Positions 1 through 6,820 of a stretch of 9,218 nt of DNA are shown in pieces (positions within the stretch are counted from its first letter, which is position 1; the number at the start of each line of letters is the position of its first letter). The position numbers and the translations under genes were made by a program. The notes under the pieces are model-generated. The model worked only from the letters and a program-made list of their open reading frames with translations. It searched no databases and had not been told where the DNA came from. Source of the stretch: Oscillospiraceae bacterium (GTDB taxonomy: Bacteria > Bacillota > Clostridia > Oscillospirales > CAG-272); the NCBI GenBank assembly GCA_009779295.1, contig WREN01000077.1, positions 1 through 9,218 on the forward strand, given 5' to 3'.

Positions 1-251
1 ATATCGCCTGTATCGGTAATGATTCCGAGCTGGAAACGTGCGCGGTACTTTTTTACGTCGTTCACAACAAACTCCGCTACTTTCGCCGCGCGTCCGATTA
101 GTACAACCAATACTCCAGTTGCGATCGGGTCAAGCGTTCCGGTATGACCGACGCGTTTGATTCCGTAAATTTTTCGGATTCTGTTCACGACGTCGTGCGA
201 AGTCATGCCCGCCGGTTTGTTTACGATTAAAACGCCAGATGGGTCATCCAT
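1..251 (-). CDS. truB: tRNA pseudouridine(55) synthase TruB, N-terminal part (runs off left edge)
   Basis: Isomerises uridine 55 to pseudouridine in the T-loop of tRNAs, in the cytoplasm. Only the first 83 codons are in the window. They begin MDDPSGVLIVNKPAGMTSHD and contain the family's hallmarks: the N-K-P-x-G motif (residues 11-15), the G-H-T-G-T-L-D-P motif (35-42) with the catalytic aspartate at D41, an A-T-G-V-L run (44-48), and the start of the T-D-T-G-D motif (79-83). The ATG at 251-249 is preceded by GGAGG with a 6-base spacer. It overlaps the end of the upstream DHH gene in ATGGATGA, so the two are probably translationally coupled. Third gene of the rbfA-nrnA-truB operon. Identity is very secure; the missing C-terminus (rest of the catalytic domain and PUA region) cannot be assessed. 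Confidence 0.95.
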   Translation of the reverse strand, partial: MDDPSGVLIVNKPAGMTSHDVVNRIRKIYGIKRVGHTGTLDPIATGVLVVLIGRAAKVAEFVVNDVKKYRARFQLGIITDTGD

Positions 252-1116
252 ACACAGCCTCCATGACGATCCTCTCCGCTGATTCAGGACTATCCGCTTC
301 GATCGTAGCTCCGGCGGCTTTTACGTGACCACCACCGCCAAGACGCGCGCAAATCGCCGAAACGTCAATACCTTCAATGCTCCGCATCGACACGCGGAAT
401 TTATGCGGTTCATCAGGTCTAATCGTGATACCAATCTCAACGCCCTGAATATCTAACGGTATCGCGTTTATATCGCCGTCGGCGTTGATGTTGATAACCG
501 CAATTTTGCCGTTATTATAGTAATGTAGATTGTCATACGCCAAGCGTATTACTTCGAGTTCACTCTGCGTTTTCAAGCTGAACAAGCGATTGCCGATTTC
601 GGCGGAATCAATTCCCGTATCGATAAGCTCCGCTGCGATTCGGTGCGTTTCGGCGATGACGTTGCGGTAACGGAAGTTTCCGGTATCATAGCATATCGCC
701 GCGTATAAGTATTCGCTTATCTTACGGTTTATTTTCCACATACGTTTGCAGATTTTGAAAATCATTTCGCCGCATGACGACGCTTCCGGATCGATGTAAT
801 TCAACTTTGCGTATTCGCCGCCGTTCAGATGGTGGTCGATTTTTATATCTATTGGAGAAGTTATTTTTCCCAACAAACTCAATTCCGCCGCGTCCACGGC
901 GATAATAAGCTGCGGATCGAACGTTTTATCATCTTCTTCGTATAAGAACATTAATCTTTCTTTCGGTAGTTCGTGGCAAAATACCTTTACGTTTTTTCCC
1001 TCCAGCGCGTATTTCAATCCATACGCCGAACCCAACGTGTCGCCGTCGGGTCGTAAATGCGTGAGTATTAGTATATTATCGGAGCTGTTTAAAATTTCAA
1101 TTATCTTCTCTATCAA
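244..1116 (-). CDS. nrnA: DHH-family phosphoesterase, NrnA-like oligoribonuclease / pAp phosphatase
   Basis: Family members degrade 2-5 nt RNA oligomers and dephosphorylate pAp; some cleave cyclic dinucleotide breakdown products. The 290-residue protein shows the DHH domain in order: T-H-L-R-P-D-G-D-T-L-G-S (19-30, metal ligands H20, D24, D26), V-D-A (74-76, D75), the D-H-H triad (94-96) and Y-D-T-G-N-F (143-148, D144). A DHHA1 substrate-binding domain follows, ending in G-G-G-G-H-V-K-A-A-G (260-269). Length is slightly below the usual 310-325 residues. The start is a TTG (1116-1114) directly after an in-frame stop, so no upstream start exists. AGAGG lies 9 bases before it. The gene overlaps rbfA by 20 bases and truB by 8. 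This rbfA-nrnA-truB order is common in Bacillota. All catalytic residues are present; exact substrate preference is not readable from the sequence. Confidence 0.93.
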   Translation of the reverse strand: MIEKIIEILNSSDNILILTHLRPDGDTLGSAYGLKYALEGKNVKVFCHELPKERLMFLYEEDDKTFDPQLIIAVDAAELSLLGKITSPIDIKIDHHLNGGEYAKLNYIDPEASSCGEMIFKICKRMWKINRKISEYLYAAICYDTGNFRYRNVIAETHRIAAELIDTGIDSAEIGNRLFSLKTQSELEVIRLAYDNLHYYNNGKIAVININADGDINAIPLDIQGVEIGITIRPDEPHKFRVSMRSIEGIDVSAICARLGGGGHVKAAGATIEADSPESAERIVMEAVYG

Positions 1117-1459
1117 CTAAATCATCCTCTACCTGTTTCAATAATTTTGCGATATGCGCCCCTTTCTCGATCGATGTGTCATGTATAAATTTTAATTCAG
1201 GAGTAATTCTCAAATTCAACCGTTCGGCGATTTGGGTTCTGATATATCCGCTTGCACTTATTAATCCCTTCTCTACTTCCGTCGGCTCGTCCGTTACCGC
1301 TGAATAATATATTTTTGCGAATTTCAAATCCGCTGAACAATCAACGCCTGTTATCGTGACGAGTAAATCGCTCACCCGCGGGTCTTTTACACCCCTGATG
1401 ATGTCCGATACTTCCTTTACCATCGCTTCGTTTATTCTTCCCTGTCTGTATTTAGCCAT
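1097..1459 (-). CDS. rbfA: 30S ribosome-binding factor RbfA
   Basis: Small KH-type protein that binds immature 30S subunits and helps processing of the 5' end of 16S rRNA and cold adaptation. The 120 residues contain the typical signatures: an N-terminal Y-R-Q-G-R-I-N (4-10), the K-D-P-R-V box (25-29), D-x-x-A-D-L-K-x-A-K-I-Y-Y-S (40-53), and the C-terminal R-x-x-I-x-x-R-L-x-L-R-x-x-P-E-L-x-F-x-x-D-x-S-I-E-x-G run (74-100). I chose the ATG at 1459-1457 rather than the in-frame TTG at 1474, because GGAGG (1472-1468) sits 8 bases upstream of the ATG and the TTG lies next to that ribosome binding site. First gene of its operon, overlapping nrnA by 20 bases. In many Bacillota rbfA follows infB; here it is preceded by an unrelated regulator and its own promoter. 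Confidence 0.95.
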   Translation of the reverse strand: MAKYRQGRINEAMVKEVSDIIRGVKDPRVSDLLVTITGVDCSADLKFAKIYYSAVTDEPTEVEKGLISASGYIRTQIAERLNLRITPELKFIHDTSIEKGAHIAKLLKQVEDDLVDREDN

Positions 1460-1490
1460 TTTTTTATCCTCCAAGTTTCATTATAATTAT

Positions 1491-1518
1491 ATTATACCAT
1501 AAAATATAAAATATTCAA
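1491..1518 (-). promoter_or_regulatory. Sigma-A type promoter of the rbfA-nrnA-truB operon
   Basis: On the minus strand TTGAAT (1518-1513) and a perfect TATAAT (1496-1491) are separated by 16 bases. They lie about 30 bases before the rbfA start and just after the terminator hairpin of the upstream regulator gene. The surrounding DNA is AT-rich. The fit to the consensus is good, but the role is inferred from sequence alone. Confidence 0.7.
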
Positions 1519-1547
1519 GAAGGAAACAGTATTTTACCGTTTCCTTC
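1519..1547 (-). terminator. Hairpin terminator downstream of the MerR-family gene
   Basis: A perfect 9-bp inverted repeat (GAAGGAAAC at 1519-1527, GTTTCCTTC at 1539-1547) with an 11-base loop begins 7 bases after the stop codon of the minus-strand regulator. Read on the minus strand, the downstream tail is TTGAATATTTTATATTTTA, rich in T but interrupted. Read on the plus strand, a better T-tract follows. It probably ends merR transcription and insulates the rbfA promoter, whose -35 box starts immediately after the stem. Confidence 0.7.
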
Positions 1548-1554
1548 AATTTTT

Positions 1555-2367
1555 TTATTTTCTTACCGGATAGCAGACCTCCGTCACCCAGTTTTCGGGG
1601 TTTGGGTCCTGCGCCGGACTGACATGGTAGATATTGAACATCGCACCGTTAAAATCATAGTTGTTATCGGTTACCCAATTCGCGACACATTCGTTTATTT
1701 CTGCGATTTGTTCAAATCCGCCCTTGAACGTACTGGACACGATTTGGATCGGTTCGACAGTTTTAAATTTAACGTTCACGGTATCTTTGTATTCACCTAT
1801 TACGGATTCTTGGATTTCAACGTCAACGTCTTCATTTTCTTTATGACCTTCATCATGGAAAATCGCAAGCGGGTAAGCGGGACTCGCGAACGTCACATTT
1901 GCGGTCTCGCGCATCATCTTTTCCCAAAGCATACCTTCCATTTCATATCTTGGGATAATTTCTCTGACGCTCGCGACATATCTTCTTGGAATTTCTTTTA
2001 ATATAACATCGTACTTCATAATAATTTCATCCTTTTCTAATCGTAATATTGTTGTTTCAAGCAGATTAAGCCTGTTGTGCAATTGTTCGGTTTGCTCTTT
2101 TGTCTCCGCAAGTTTGATTCGCAGATAATTCTTTAGCTGGTCGGTATCGTGATACTGCGATATTATTTCCGAAATCGCCGCCAAACCGAAACCCATATTC
2201 TTTAATGCGTTGATACGGTTTGCGATCGGAAGCTGTTCGGCTCTGTAATAACGGTAGCTTGTAAAGTTGTCGATCTCCGCCGGTTTCAGCAGACCGATTT
2301 CATCATAATGACGCAGCATACGGATACTGATCCAAGATAATTTTGAAAAATCGCCGATTTTTAACAT
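1555..2367 (-). CDS. MerR-family transcriptional regulator with GyrI-like effector-binding domain
   Basis: DNA-binding regulator expected to sense a small, perhaps cationic or aromatic, ligand and activate promoters with over-long spacers. The 270 residues show three parts. First is a winged helix-turn-helix beginning MLKIGDFSKLSWISIRMLRH and continuing Y-D-E-I-G-L-L-K-P and Y-R-Y-Y (to about residue 70). Next is a coiled-coil dimerisation helix (about 75-113). Last is a GyrI-like/SOUL-type C-terminal domain (about 118-270) opening with V-I-L-K-E-I-P and ending in E-V-C-Y-P-V. This is the BmrR/TipA-like architecture. The start at 2367 has GGAGG 8 bases upstream; an in-frame ATG at 2382 overlaps that site and the longer frame beyond it is AT-rich non-coding DNA. 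Transcribed divergently from the yhaO operon, so it may control itself and possibly that operon. The ligand cannot be predicted. Confidence 0.92.
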   Translation of the reverse strand: MLKIGDFSKLSWISIRMLRHYDEIGLLKPAEIDNFTSYRYYRAEQLPIANRINALKNMGFGLAAISEIISQYHDTDQLKNYLRIKLAETKEQTEQLHNRLNLLETTILRLEKDEIIMKYDVILKEIPRRYVASVREIIPRYEMEGMLWEKMMRETANVTFASPAYPLAIFHDEGHKENEDVDVEIQESVIGEYKDTVNVKFKTVEPIQIVSSTFKGGFEQIAEINECVANWVTDNNYDFNGAMFNIYHVSPAQDPNPENWVTEVCYPVRK

Positions 2368-2386
2368 AATTATTACCTCCATAATT

Positions 2387-2417
2387 ATTATATAGTATAC
2401 CATAATGTGAGAGTCAA
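2387..2417 (-). promoter_or_regulatory. Candidate merR promoter/operator with 19-bp spacer
   Basis: On the minus strand TTGACT (2417-2412) and a perfect TATAAT (2392-2387) are 19 bases apart, the over-long spacing typical of promoters activated by MerR-family proteins. An imperfect 21-bp dyad lies in and beside the spacer: ACTCTCACAT and ATGGTATACT around a central T, with 6 of 10 positions matching as inverted repeats. This suggests autoregulation. One caution: the predicted transcript would begin almost at the ribosome binding site (2380-2376), giving a very short leader. Confidence 0.5.
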
Positions 2418-2430
2418 GACGTATTACGTC
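2418..2430. repeat. 13-bp perfect palindrome in the divergent promoter region
   Basis: GACGTATTACGTC has 6-bp arms around one central base. It sits immediately upstream of the merR -35 box and 28 bases before the yhaO operon -35 box. Such a site could be a regulator-binding operator; no specific family is recognised. Confidence 0.4.
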
Positions 2431-2457
2431 AATATATAAAAAAATTTTTAAATAAAG

Positions 2458-2486
2458 TTGAAAAAAATATTTTTTTATAGTATAAT
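2458..2486 (+). promoter_or_regulatory. Strong sigma-A type promoter of the yhaO operon
   Basis: TTGAAA (2458-2463) and a perfect TATAAT (2481-2486) are separated by 17 bases. The spacer contains A7-TA-T7 minus its outer bases, and the upstream region (2432-2457) has A- and T-tracts resembling an UP element. The operon's first ATG is 32 bases after the -10 box, with AAGGA 8 bases before it. Confidence 0.75.
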
Positions 2487-2517
2487 TGTAATATATGTTA
2501 AATGAAGGAATGAAATT

Positions 2518-3639
2518 ATGATAAAAGTCCTGCATTGCGCCGACATACATCTCGACAGCCCTTTCGCTTCGGAGAATGCCATCAAAGCCGAAGTAAGACG
2601 CAATGAATTGCGCGGCACGTTCACTTCAATGATGATATACGCAAAAATGAATGCAGCAGATATCGTTTTGATAGTTGGCGATTTCTTCGACAGTGATTTT
2701 GTAACTAAAGAAACTGTGTCTTTAATTATCCGCGAATTTGAAAATAATCCGGACTGCCGGTTTATTATTTCACCCGGTAATCATGATTTTTATACGGTCA
2801 ACAGCGTTTACAACCGCGCGAACTTTCCTGACAACGTTTATATTTTCAACACGGACGTGTTGTCATACTTCACTTTCGAGGAAATTAATACAGACGTATA
2901 CGGTTACGCGTTCGTGCGAGCAGAAATGGAGAAGAATCCGTTTGCCGGATTTCGTCCGCAGAACCACAACGCAATCAATTTATTATGCGCTCACGGCGAT
3001 ATGGTGTCGAAATCGAAAGATTGTCCGATAACCAAAAGTGAAATCGAAGCCAGCGGATTCGATTATGCCGCGCTCGGTCATATTCATAACAGCGGAGGAC
3101 TTGAAAAAGCCGGGAACGTTTATTACGCTTATTCAGGCTGTCTTGAAGGACGCGATTACGGAGAGACCGGTTATAAAGGAGCGCTTTGGCTTGAAATCGA
3201 TAAAAACAAATTGGAAGCTAAAGAAGTTCGGTTTTCCAAACGCCGGTACGAAAGTGAGAAGTTGAACATTACGGGCGCGTCATCCATGACGGATGTTGTT
3301 TCGCATGTAAGGCAATTAGTTACCGAAAACAAATACGCCGACGATACTGCGTTGCGCGTGCAGTTCGAGGGTGATGTAGACCCCTCGCTTATAATCTCGC
3401 CTTCAATGCTGCGCGAACAGTTCAAAACGCTGTTTGAACTGGATATTATCGACAAAACTTTGCCGATTTACGATTACAATTATTTGATAAACGATCCTAC
3501 GATACGCGGGGCGTTTTTGAATAAAATTCTGCCGATTCTGAAAAACGGTACGCCCGAAGAACAAAATATCGCCGCACGGGCGCTGCGATACGGGTTATCC
3601 GCGATTTCAGGCAATGATATAACCGATTTTGAACTTTAA
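2518..3639 (+). CDS. yhaO: YhaO/SbcD-like metallophosphoesterase (DNA repair exonuclease family)
   Basis: Putative Mn-dependent nuclease subunit of the Mre11/SbcD superfamily, expected to act with the downstream Rad50/SbcC-like ATPase on nucleic acid ends. The 373 residues contain all calcineurin-like phosphoesterase motifs: D-I-H (D9, H11), G-D-F-F-D (54-58, D55), G-N-H-D (87-90), A-H-G-D (158-161, H159) and G-H-I-H (187-190, H188 and H190). These supply the predicted two-metal site. The C-terminal third (about 245-373) is the less conserved capping/partner-binding part. ATG at 2518 has AAGGA 8 bases upstream. First gene of the operon; 20 bases separate its stop from the dehydrogenase start. 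Similar in size to SbcD/YhaO proteins. Nuclease activity and substrate are inferred from the family. Confidence 0.88.
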   Translation: MIKVLHCADIHLDSPFASENAIKAEVRRNELRGTFTSMMIYAKMNAADIVLIVGDFFDSDFVTKETVSLIIREFENNPDCRFIISPGNHDFYTVNSVYNRANFPDNVYIFNTDVLSYFTFEEINTDVYGYAFVRAEMEKNPFAGFRPQNHNAINLLCAHGDMVSKSKDCPITKSEIEASGFDYAALGHIHNSGGLEKAGNVYYAYSGCLEGRDYGETGYKGALWLEIDKNKLEAKEVRFSKRRYESEKLNITGASSMTDVVSHVRQLVTENKYADDTALRVQFEGDVDPSLIISPSMLREQFKTLFELDIIDKTLPIYDYNYLINDPTIRGAFLNKILPILKNGTPEEQNIAARALRYGLSAISGNDITDFEL

Positions 3640-3659
3640 ATTTTAAACCAGAGGTGAAA

Positions 3660-4610
3660 ATGTTTCACGTGAAACATATTTGTGTTATTATTGATTTTGA
3701 GGAAAATTATAAGAAAAGATTAGACCAAATTGCATTTGGATGCGAAATAAAATACAACCCGAATGAAATAGATTTGTTGCGGGCGAATATAATTTTAGGT
3801 AATCCGCCCGTAAGATTGCTTGAGAAGATGAAAAATCTCGAATGGATGCAATCAAGCAGCGCAGGAACGGAAGCTTATACAAACGTTGTTCCGAAGGGTG
3901 TTATCCTCACAAACATGACGGGCGCGTTTGGGTTGGCGATTTCCGAGCATATGGTAGCTGCCGTCACAATGCTGTGTAAAAAACTGCACCTGTACCGCGA
4001 CAATCAATTGAATTGCAATTGGCTTGACAGGGGCAATGTCAAGCAGATTGAAGGTTCGACTGTACTTGTGGTTGGTTTGGGTAATATCGGCGGAAACTTC
4101 GCGAAACGAATGAAAGGCTTAGGTTGTTACATCATCGGCGTTCGCAGAACGGGTACGGATAAACCGGAGTTTGTTGATGAGGTGTATTTGTCAAATGAAC
4201 TTGATAATCTTCTCCCGCGCGCCGATATAATCGGGCTTGCGATGCCCGGTACTTCTGATACGGCCGGATTAATTTCGCGCGAACGGATCAATAAAATCAA
4301 AGACGGCGCGGTAATCGTCAACGTCGGCAGGGGTTCGGCAATAGATACTGAAGCGCTCTGTGACGCGTTGGAATCCGGTAAACTTTGGGGTGCGGCGCTT
4401 GACGTCACGGACCCGGAACCGCTGCCCGCGAATCACAGGATTTGGAAGATTGAGAACGCATTAATCACGCCGCATATATCCGGCTTTTATCATCTCAGGA
4501 AGACGTATGAAAACAGCGTTGAGATTTGCATTGAAAACGTTCGGAGATATCTTAACGGCGAGCAGTTGATGAATGTTGTAGATTTTGAAACGGGGTACAG
4601 GATATTATGA
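3660..4610 (+). CDS. D-isomer-specific 2-hydroxyacid dehydrogenase
   Basis: NAD(P)-dependent oxidoreductase interconverting a D-2-hydroxyacid and a 2-oxoacid in the cytoplasm; the substrate cannot be named. From the ATG at 3660 it has 316 residues. A Rossmann cofactor domain carries G-L-G-N-I-G (139-144), and the three catalytic residues of the family are all present: R224 in N-V-G-R-G-S, E253 in D-P-E-P-L-P and H272 in T-P-H-I-S-G. After the glycine motif the chain reads G-V-R-R-T-G; a basic pair here, in place of the acidic residue of NAD enzymes, hints at NADP preference. A GTG at 3654 is possible, but it lies inside the AGAGGTG ribosome binding site. The first codons encode MFHVKH because they coincide with a parS palindrome. 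The stop overlaps the yhaN start in ATGA, so it is coupled to yhaN. No known functional link to YhaO/YhaN. Confidence 0.92.
   Translation: MFHVKHICVIIDFEENYKKRLDQIAFGCEIKYNPNEIDLLRANIILGNPPVRLLEKMKNLEWMQSSSAGTEAYTNVVPKGVILTNMTGAFGLAISEHMVAAVTMLCKKLHLYRDNQLNCNWLDRGNVKQIEGSTVLVVGLGNIGGNFAKRMKGLGCYIIGVRRTGTDKPEFVDEVYLSNELDNLLPRADIIGLAMPGTSDTAGLISRERINKIKDGAVIVNVGRGSAIDTEALCDALESGKLWGAALDVTDPEPLPANHRIWKIENALITPHISGFYHLRKTYENSVEICIENVRRYLNGEQLMNVVDFETGYRIL
3661..3676. promoter_or_regulatory. parS: parS centromere site (ParB/Spo0J binding)
   Basis: The sequence TGTTTCACGTGAAACA is a perfect 16-bp palindrome and an exact match to the parS consensus known from Bacillus subtilis and conserved across bacteria. 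With one more base each side (3660-3677) the palindrome is 18 bp, and its first three bases are the ATG of the dehydrogenase gene. ParB loads on such sites, spreads along DNA and recruits SMC/condensin to segregate chromosomes; sites cluster near the replication origin. No second copy was seen in the window. The match is direct; ParB binding is inferred. Confidence 0.88.
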
Positions 4611-6820
4611 TTATTGAATCGATTTACATAGAAAAGTTCGGTGGATTGATAAATTTTATAGCCGAATTCGGGAAAGGCGTCAACATAATCGAAGGCAACA
4701 ATGAAGCCGGAAAAACTACTATCGGCGCTTTTATTAAATATATTTTCTACGGTTTCAAAGATAAACGAGAACGCAGCCTTTATACAAGCTGGAATAAAGA
4801 CGGTGTTTCGGGCAGTATGGTTGTTGAACTTGGCGGCGAACGTTACCGCATCGAGCGCGAATGTACGCATGGCGGTAACGACAGCGCGCGTATCATCGAT
4901 TTGAACGCGAATGTAGCTGTGTTCAAAGATTTGGCTCCGCAGGAAGTGTTTATCAAAGTGCCGCAGGAAGTATTTGAGCACACGGTATTCGTCAGGCAAG
5001 CCGATAACGGACGCGTTGACGGCAAAGGTTTCGGCGAGGCAATTGAGAATCTGCTTTATTCCGCGGACGAATCCGTCAATACTAACAAGGCATTAAAAAG
5101 ACTCGACGACGCGCGGACGGTGTTATTGCATAAAAATCACAAAGGCGGACGAATTTTCGAATTGGAAACAGAAATCGATTCGTTAAGGGTAAAACTCGAT
5201 CAAGCAATTGAAGCTAATAAAAATGTTATAACGAAAGAAAGCGCCCTGCACGATATGACTCAAAAATTATCGGACAATGAAGACCGGTTTAGGGATATCG
5301 GCGGAAAAATCAAGCAATATGAAGCATATACGCGCATTAAACAATACAATACTATGACGGAATTAAAACAAAAAATCGCGGTATCGCAATATGAACTTGA
5401 CAATCTAAAACGCGAATACAAGGGCAATACTAATTTCCTTCCCGACCAGGATTATATAGTTAAACTGCGCGGATGTGAAAATATTATCGCTATGTATGAA
5501 CGCGAAATCAATAAAATCAAATTACAAGTCAGCGAACTCGAAACTACCGTACCGGAACATACCAAAATAACCGCCGCAATAACTAAATACGGCGGTGAGG
5601 AAAAAATTTTGGCGGACACGGTCAATTATATGGCGCGCCGCCGTAATTTCATGGCGTTTGGTATCATTTTTGGCGTCACAACGGCACTCGCTATTGTAAT
5701 CGCTTATTTTATTATGCTTTTTAATTATGTCGCCGGAGCTTTTGTGTTAATTCTCGGAATCGCGCTGTTTATTGGCTGCTTAATGAGCTTCGTTACCGGC
5801 AGCAAACAGAACTCTTTATGTAACAAGATATATTTGGAATTCGGCGTCACTGATCAGGAAGATCTGGAAATTTTGTTTGACAAATACAACAGTGATATTA
5901 TCAATATCAAAAAGCGCCGTGAAACATTGCAGGCGATTCAAAAAACATGCGAAGAATTTTCCGTAAAACTTGACCAGAAAATTAAAGAACGTGAAAATTA
6001 CTTAAAAATGTGGGATAAGCAAACCCCTTTATTGGCAATAAGCGACGCTGAAAAATATTTGTCGACTCTCAAAGACCGCCAGCATGATCTCGATAAACTT
6101 ACAACCGCCCACGATACTATATCGTCGCAGATTTCATATGATGACGATATTGAAGATTTACAGAAAATTATTGCAGGGAAAAATTTTGAAAACGTAGATA
6201 TCCGACCTATGCTGCGCGAATTTGAATTTCTCGAAAAGACGATCGCCACACTCAAAGAAAATATGCACGATTCTGAAAAGCAGGTTATCTCATTGAAAAA
6301 TGAAGCTTTATCACCGTCCGTCATATCAAATAAAATCAGTGAACTTACACGCAAATCAACTGATTTGCGCGTTTGCCATGACGCTTATCTGATGGCGTAT
6401 GAGAAACTCACTGAAGCCAGTGTAAGTTTGCGTGAAAGCGTTTCGCCGAAGCTGTCGGAGTATTCAAGCCGTCTTATCGAAAAATTAACAGACGGTAAAT
6501 ATAAAACGCTCGGTATCGGTCATGACCTTGACATTGAGTATGAAACCGGCGGGCAGACACGAAGCAGCGAGTATATGAGTGCCGGTACGCTTGACGTCGC
6601 TTATATCAGTTTGCGTTTCGCGCTGATTAATTTGCTGTACCGCGATATACAGCCGCCGATGATTTTTGACGAAAGTTTCGCGAGGCTCGACGATATACGG
6701 CTCAAAAACGTTATGAAATTAATTTTGAGTACAGAGTTTCAAATCCTTATGTTCACAAGTCAGAAGCGCGATGCGCAAATAATGGATAGTGTGGGTAAAT
6801 ATGATCATATCAGAATTTAA
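4607..6820 (+). CDS. yhaN: YhaN-like AAA/SMC-type ATPase with central membrane helices
   Basis: Rad50/SbcC-related ATPase, presumed partner of the YhaO-like nuclease. The 737 residues start with M-x-x-E-S-I-Y-I-E-K-F-G-G and a Walker A G-N-N-E-A-G-K-T-T (30-38). A Q-loop follows (F-V-R-Q, Q131), then heptad-rich coiled coil (about 180-345). Two hydrophobic segments (about 348-368 and 374-396) are separated by a short turn and look like a membrane hairpin. A second coiled coil runs about 425-610. Next come the signature S-A-G-T-L-D (658-663), Walker B P-P-M-I-F-D-E-S (683-690, D688 and E689) and the D-loop A-R-L-D. The switch position reads F-T-S-Q-K, with Q rather than the ABC histidine. It is shorter than Bacillus YhaN (about 960 residues), mainly in the arms. 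Start overlaps the previous gene by 4 bases; its end overlaps the next by 20. The membrane hairpin suggests end processing near the membrane. Confidence 0.85.
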   Translation: MIIESIYIEKFGGLINFIAEFGKGVNIIEGNNEAGKTTIGAFIKYIFYGFKDKRERSLYTSWNKDGVSGSMVVELGGERYRIERECTHGGNDSARIIDLNANVAVFKDLAPQEVFIKVPQEVFEHTVFVRQADNGRVDGKGFGEAIENLLYSADESVNTNKALKRLDDARTVLLHKNHKGGRIFELETEIDSLRVKLDQAIEANKNVITKESALHDMTQKLSDNEDRFRDIGGKIKQYEAYTRIKQYNTMTELKQKIAVSQYELDNLKREYKGNTNFLPDQDYIVKLRGCENIIAMYEREINKIKLQVSELETTVPEHTKITAAITKYGGEEKILADTVNYMARRRNFMAFGIIFGVTTALAIVIAYFIMLFNYVAGAFVLILGIALFIGCLMSFVTGSKQNSLCNKIYLEFGVTDQEDLEILFDKYNSDIINIKKRRETLQAIQKTCEEFSVKLDQKIKERENYLKMWDKQTPLLAISDAEKYLSTLKDRQHDLDKLTTAHDTISSQISYDDDIEDLQKIIAGKNFENVDIRPMLREFEFLEKTIATLKENMHDSEKQVISLKNEALSPSVISNKISELTRKSTDLRVCHDAYLMAYEKLTEASVSLRESVSPKLSEYSSRLIEKLTDGKYKTLGIGHDLDIEYETGGQTRSSEYMSAGTLDVAYISLRFALINLLYRDIQPPMIFDESFARLDDIRLKNVMKLILSTEFQILMFTSQKRDAQIMDSVGKYDHIRI

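Noticed and set aside
1460..1474. TTG start five codons upstream for rbfA
   Set aside because: It lies next to GGAGG, and the ATG at 1459 is correctly spaced from that site and gives the usual RbfA N-terminus.
1624..2001. 125-codon plus-strand open frame inside the MerR gene
   Set aside because: No ribosome binding site or recognisable motif, and it is antisense to a clear GyrI-like coding region.
2368..2550. N-terminal extension of the MerR-family frame to 2550
   Set aside because: The extra 61 codons translate AT-rich promoter DNA, cross the divergent promoters and overlap the yhaO start. GGAGG before the ATG at 2367 defines the true start.
3654..3659. GTG start two codons upstream for the dehydrogenase
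   Set aside because: The GTG is part of the AGAGGTG ribosome binding site that serves the ATG at 3660.
4022..4044. Perfect 8-bp inverted repeat GCTTGACA / TGTCAAGC with 7-base loop inside the dehydrogenase gene
   Set aside because: It contains a TTGACA but no matching -10 box, no T-tract follows, and the region is ordinary coding sequence; an isolated repeat of this size is plausible by chance.
4490..4999. 169-codon minus-strand open frame across the dehydrogenase/yhaN junction
   Set aside because: Antisense to conserved coding sequence including the yhaN Walker A; composition looks like a shadow frame.
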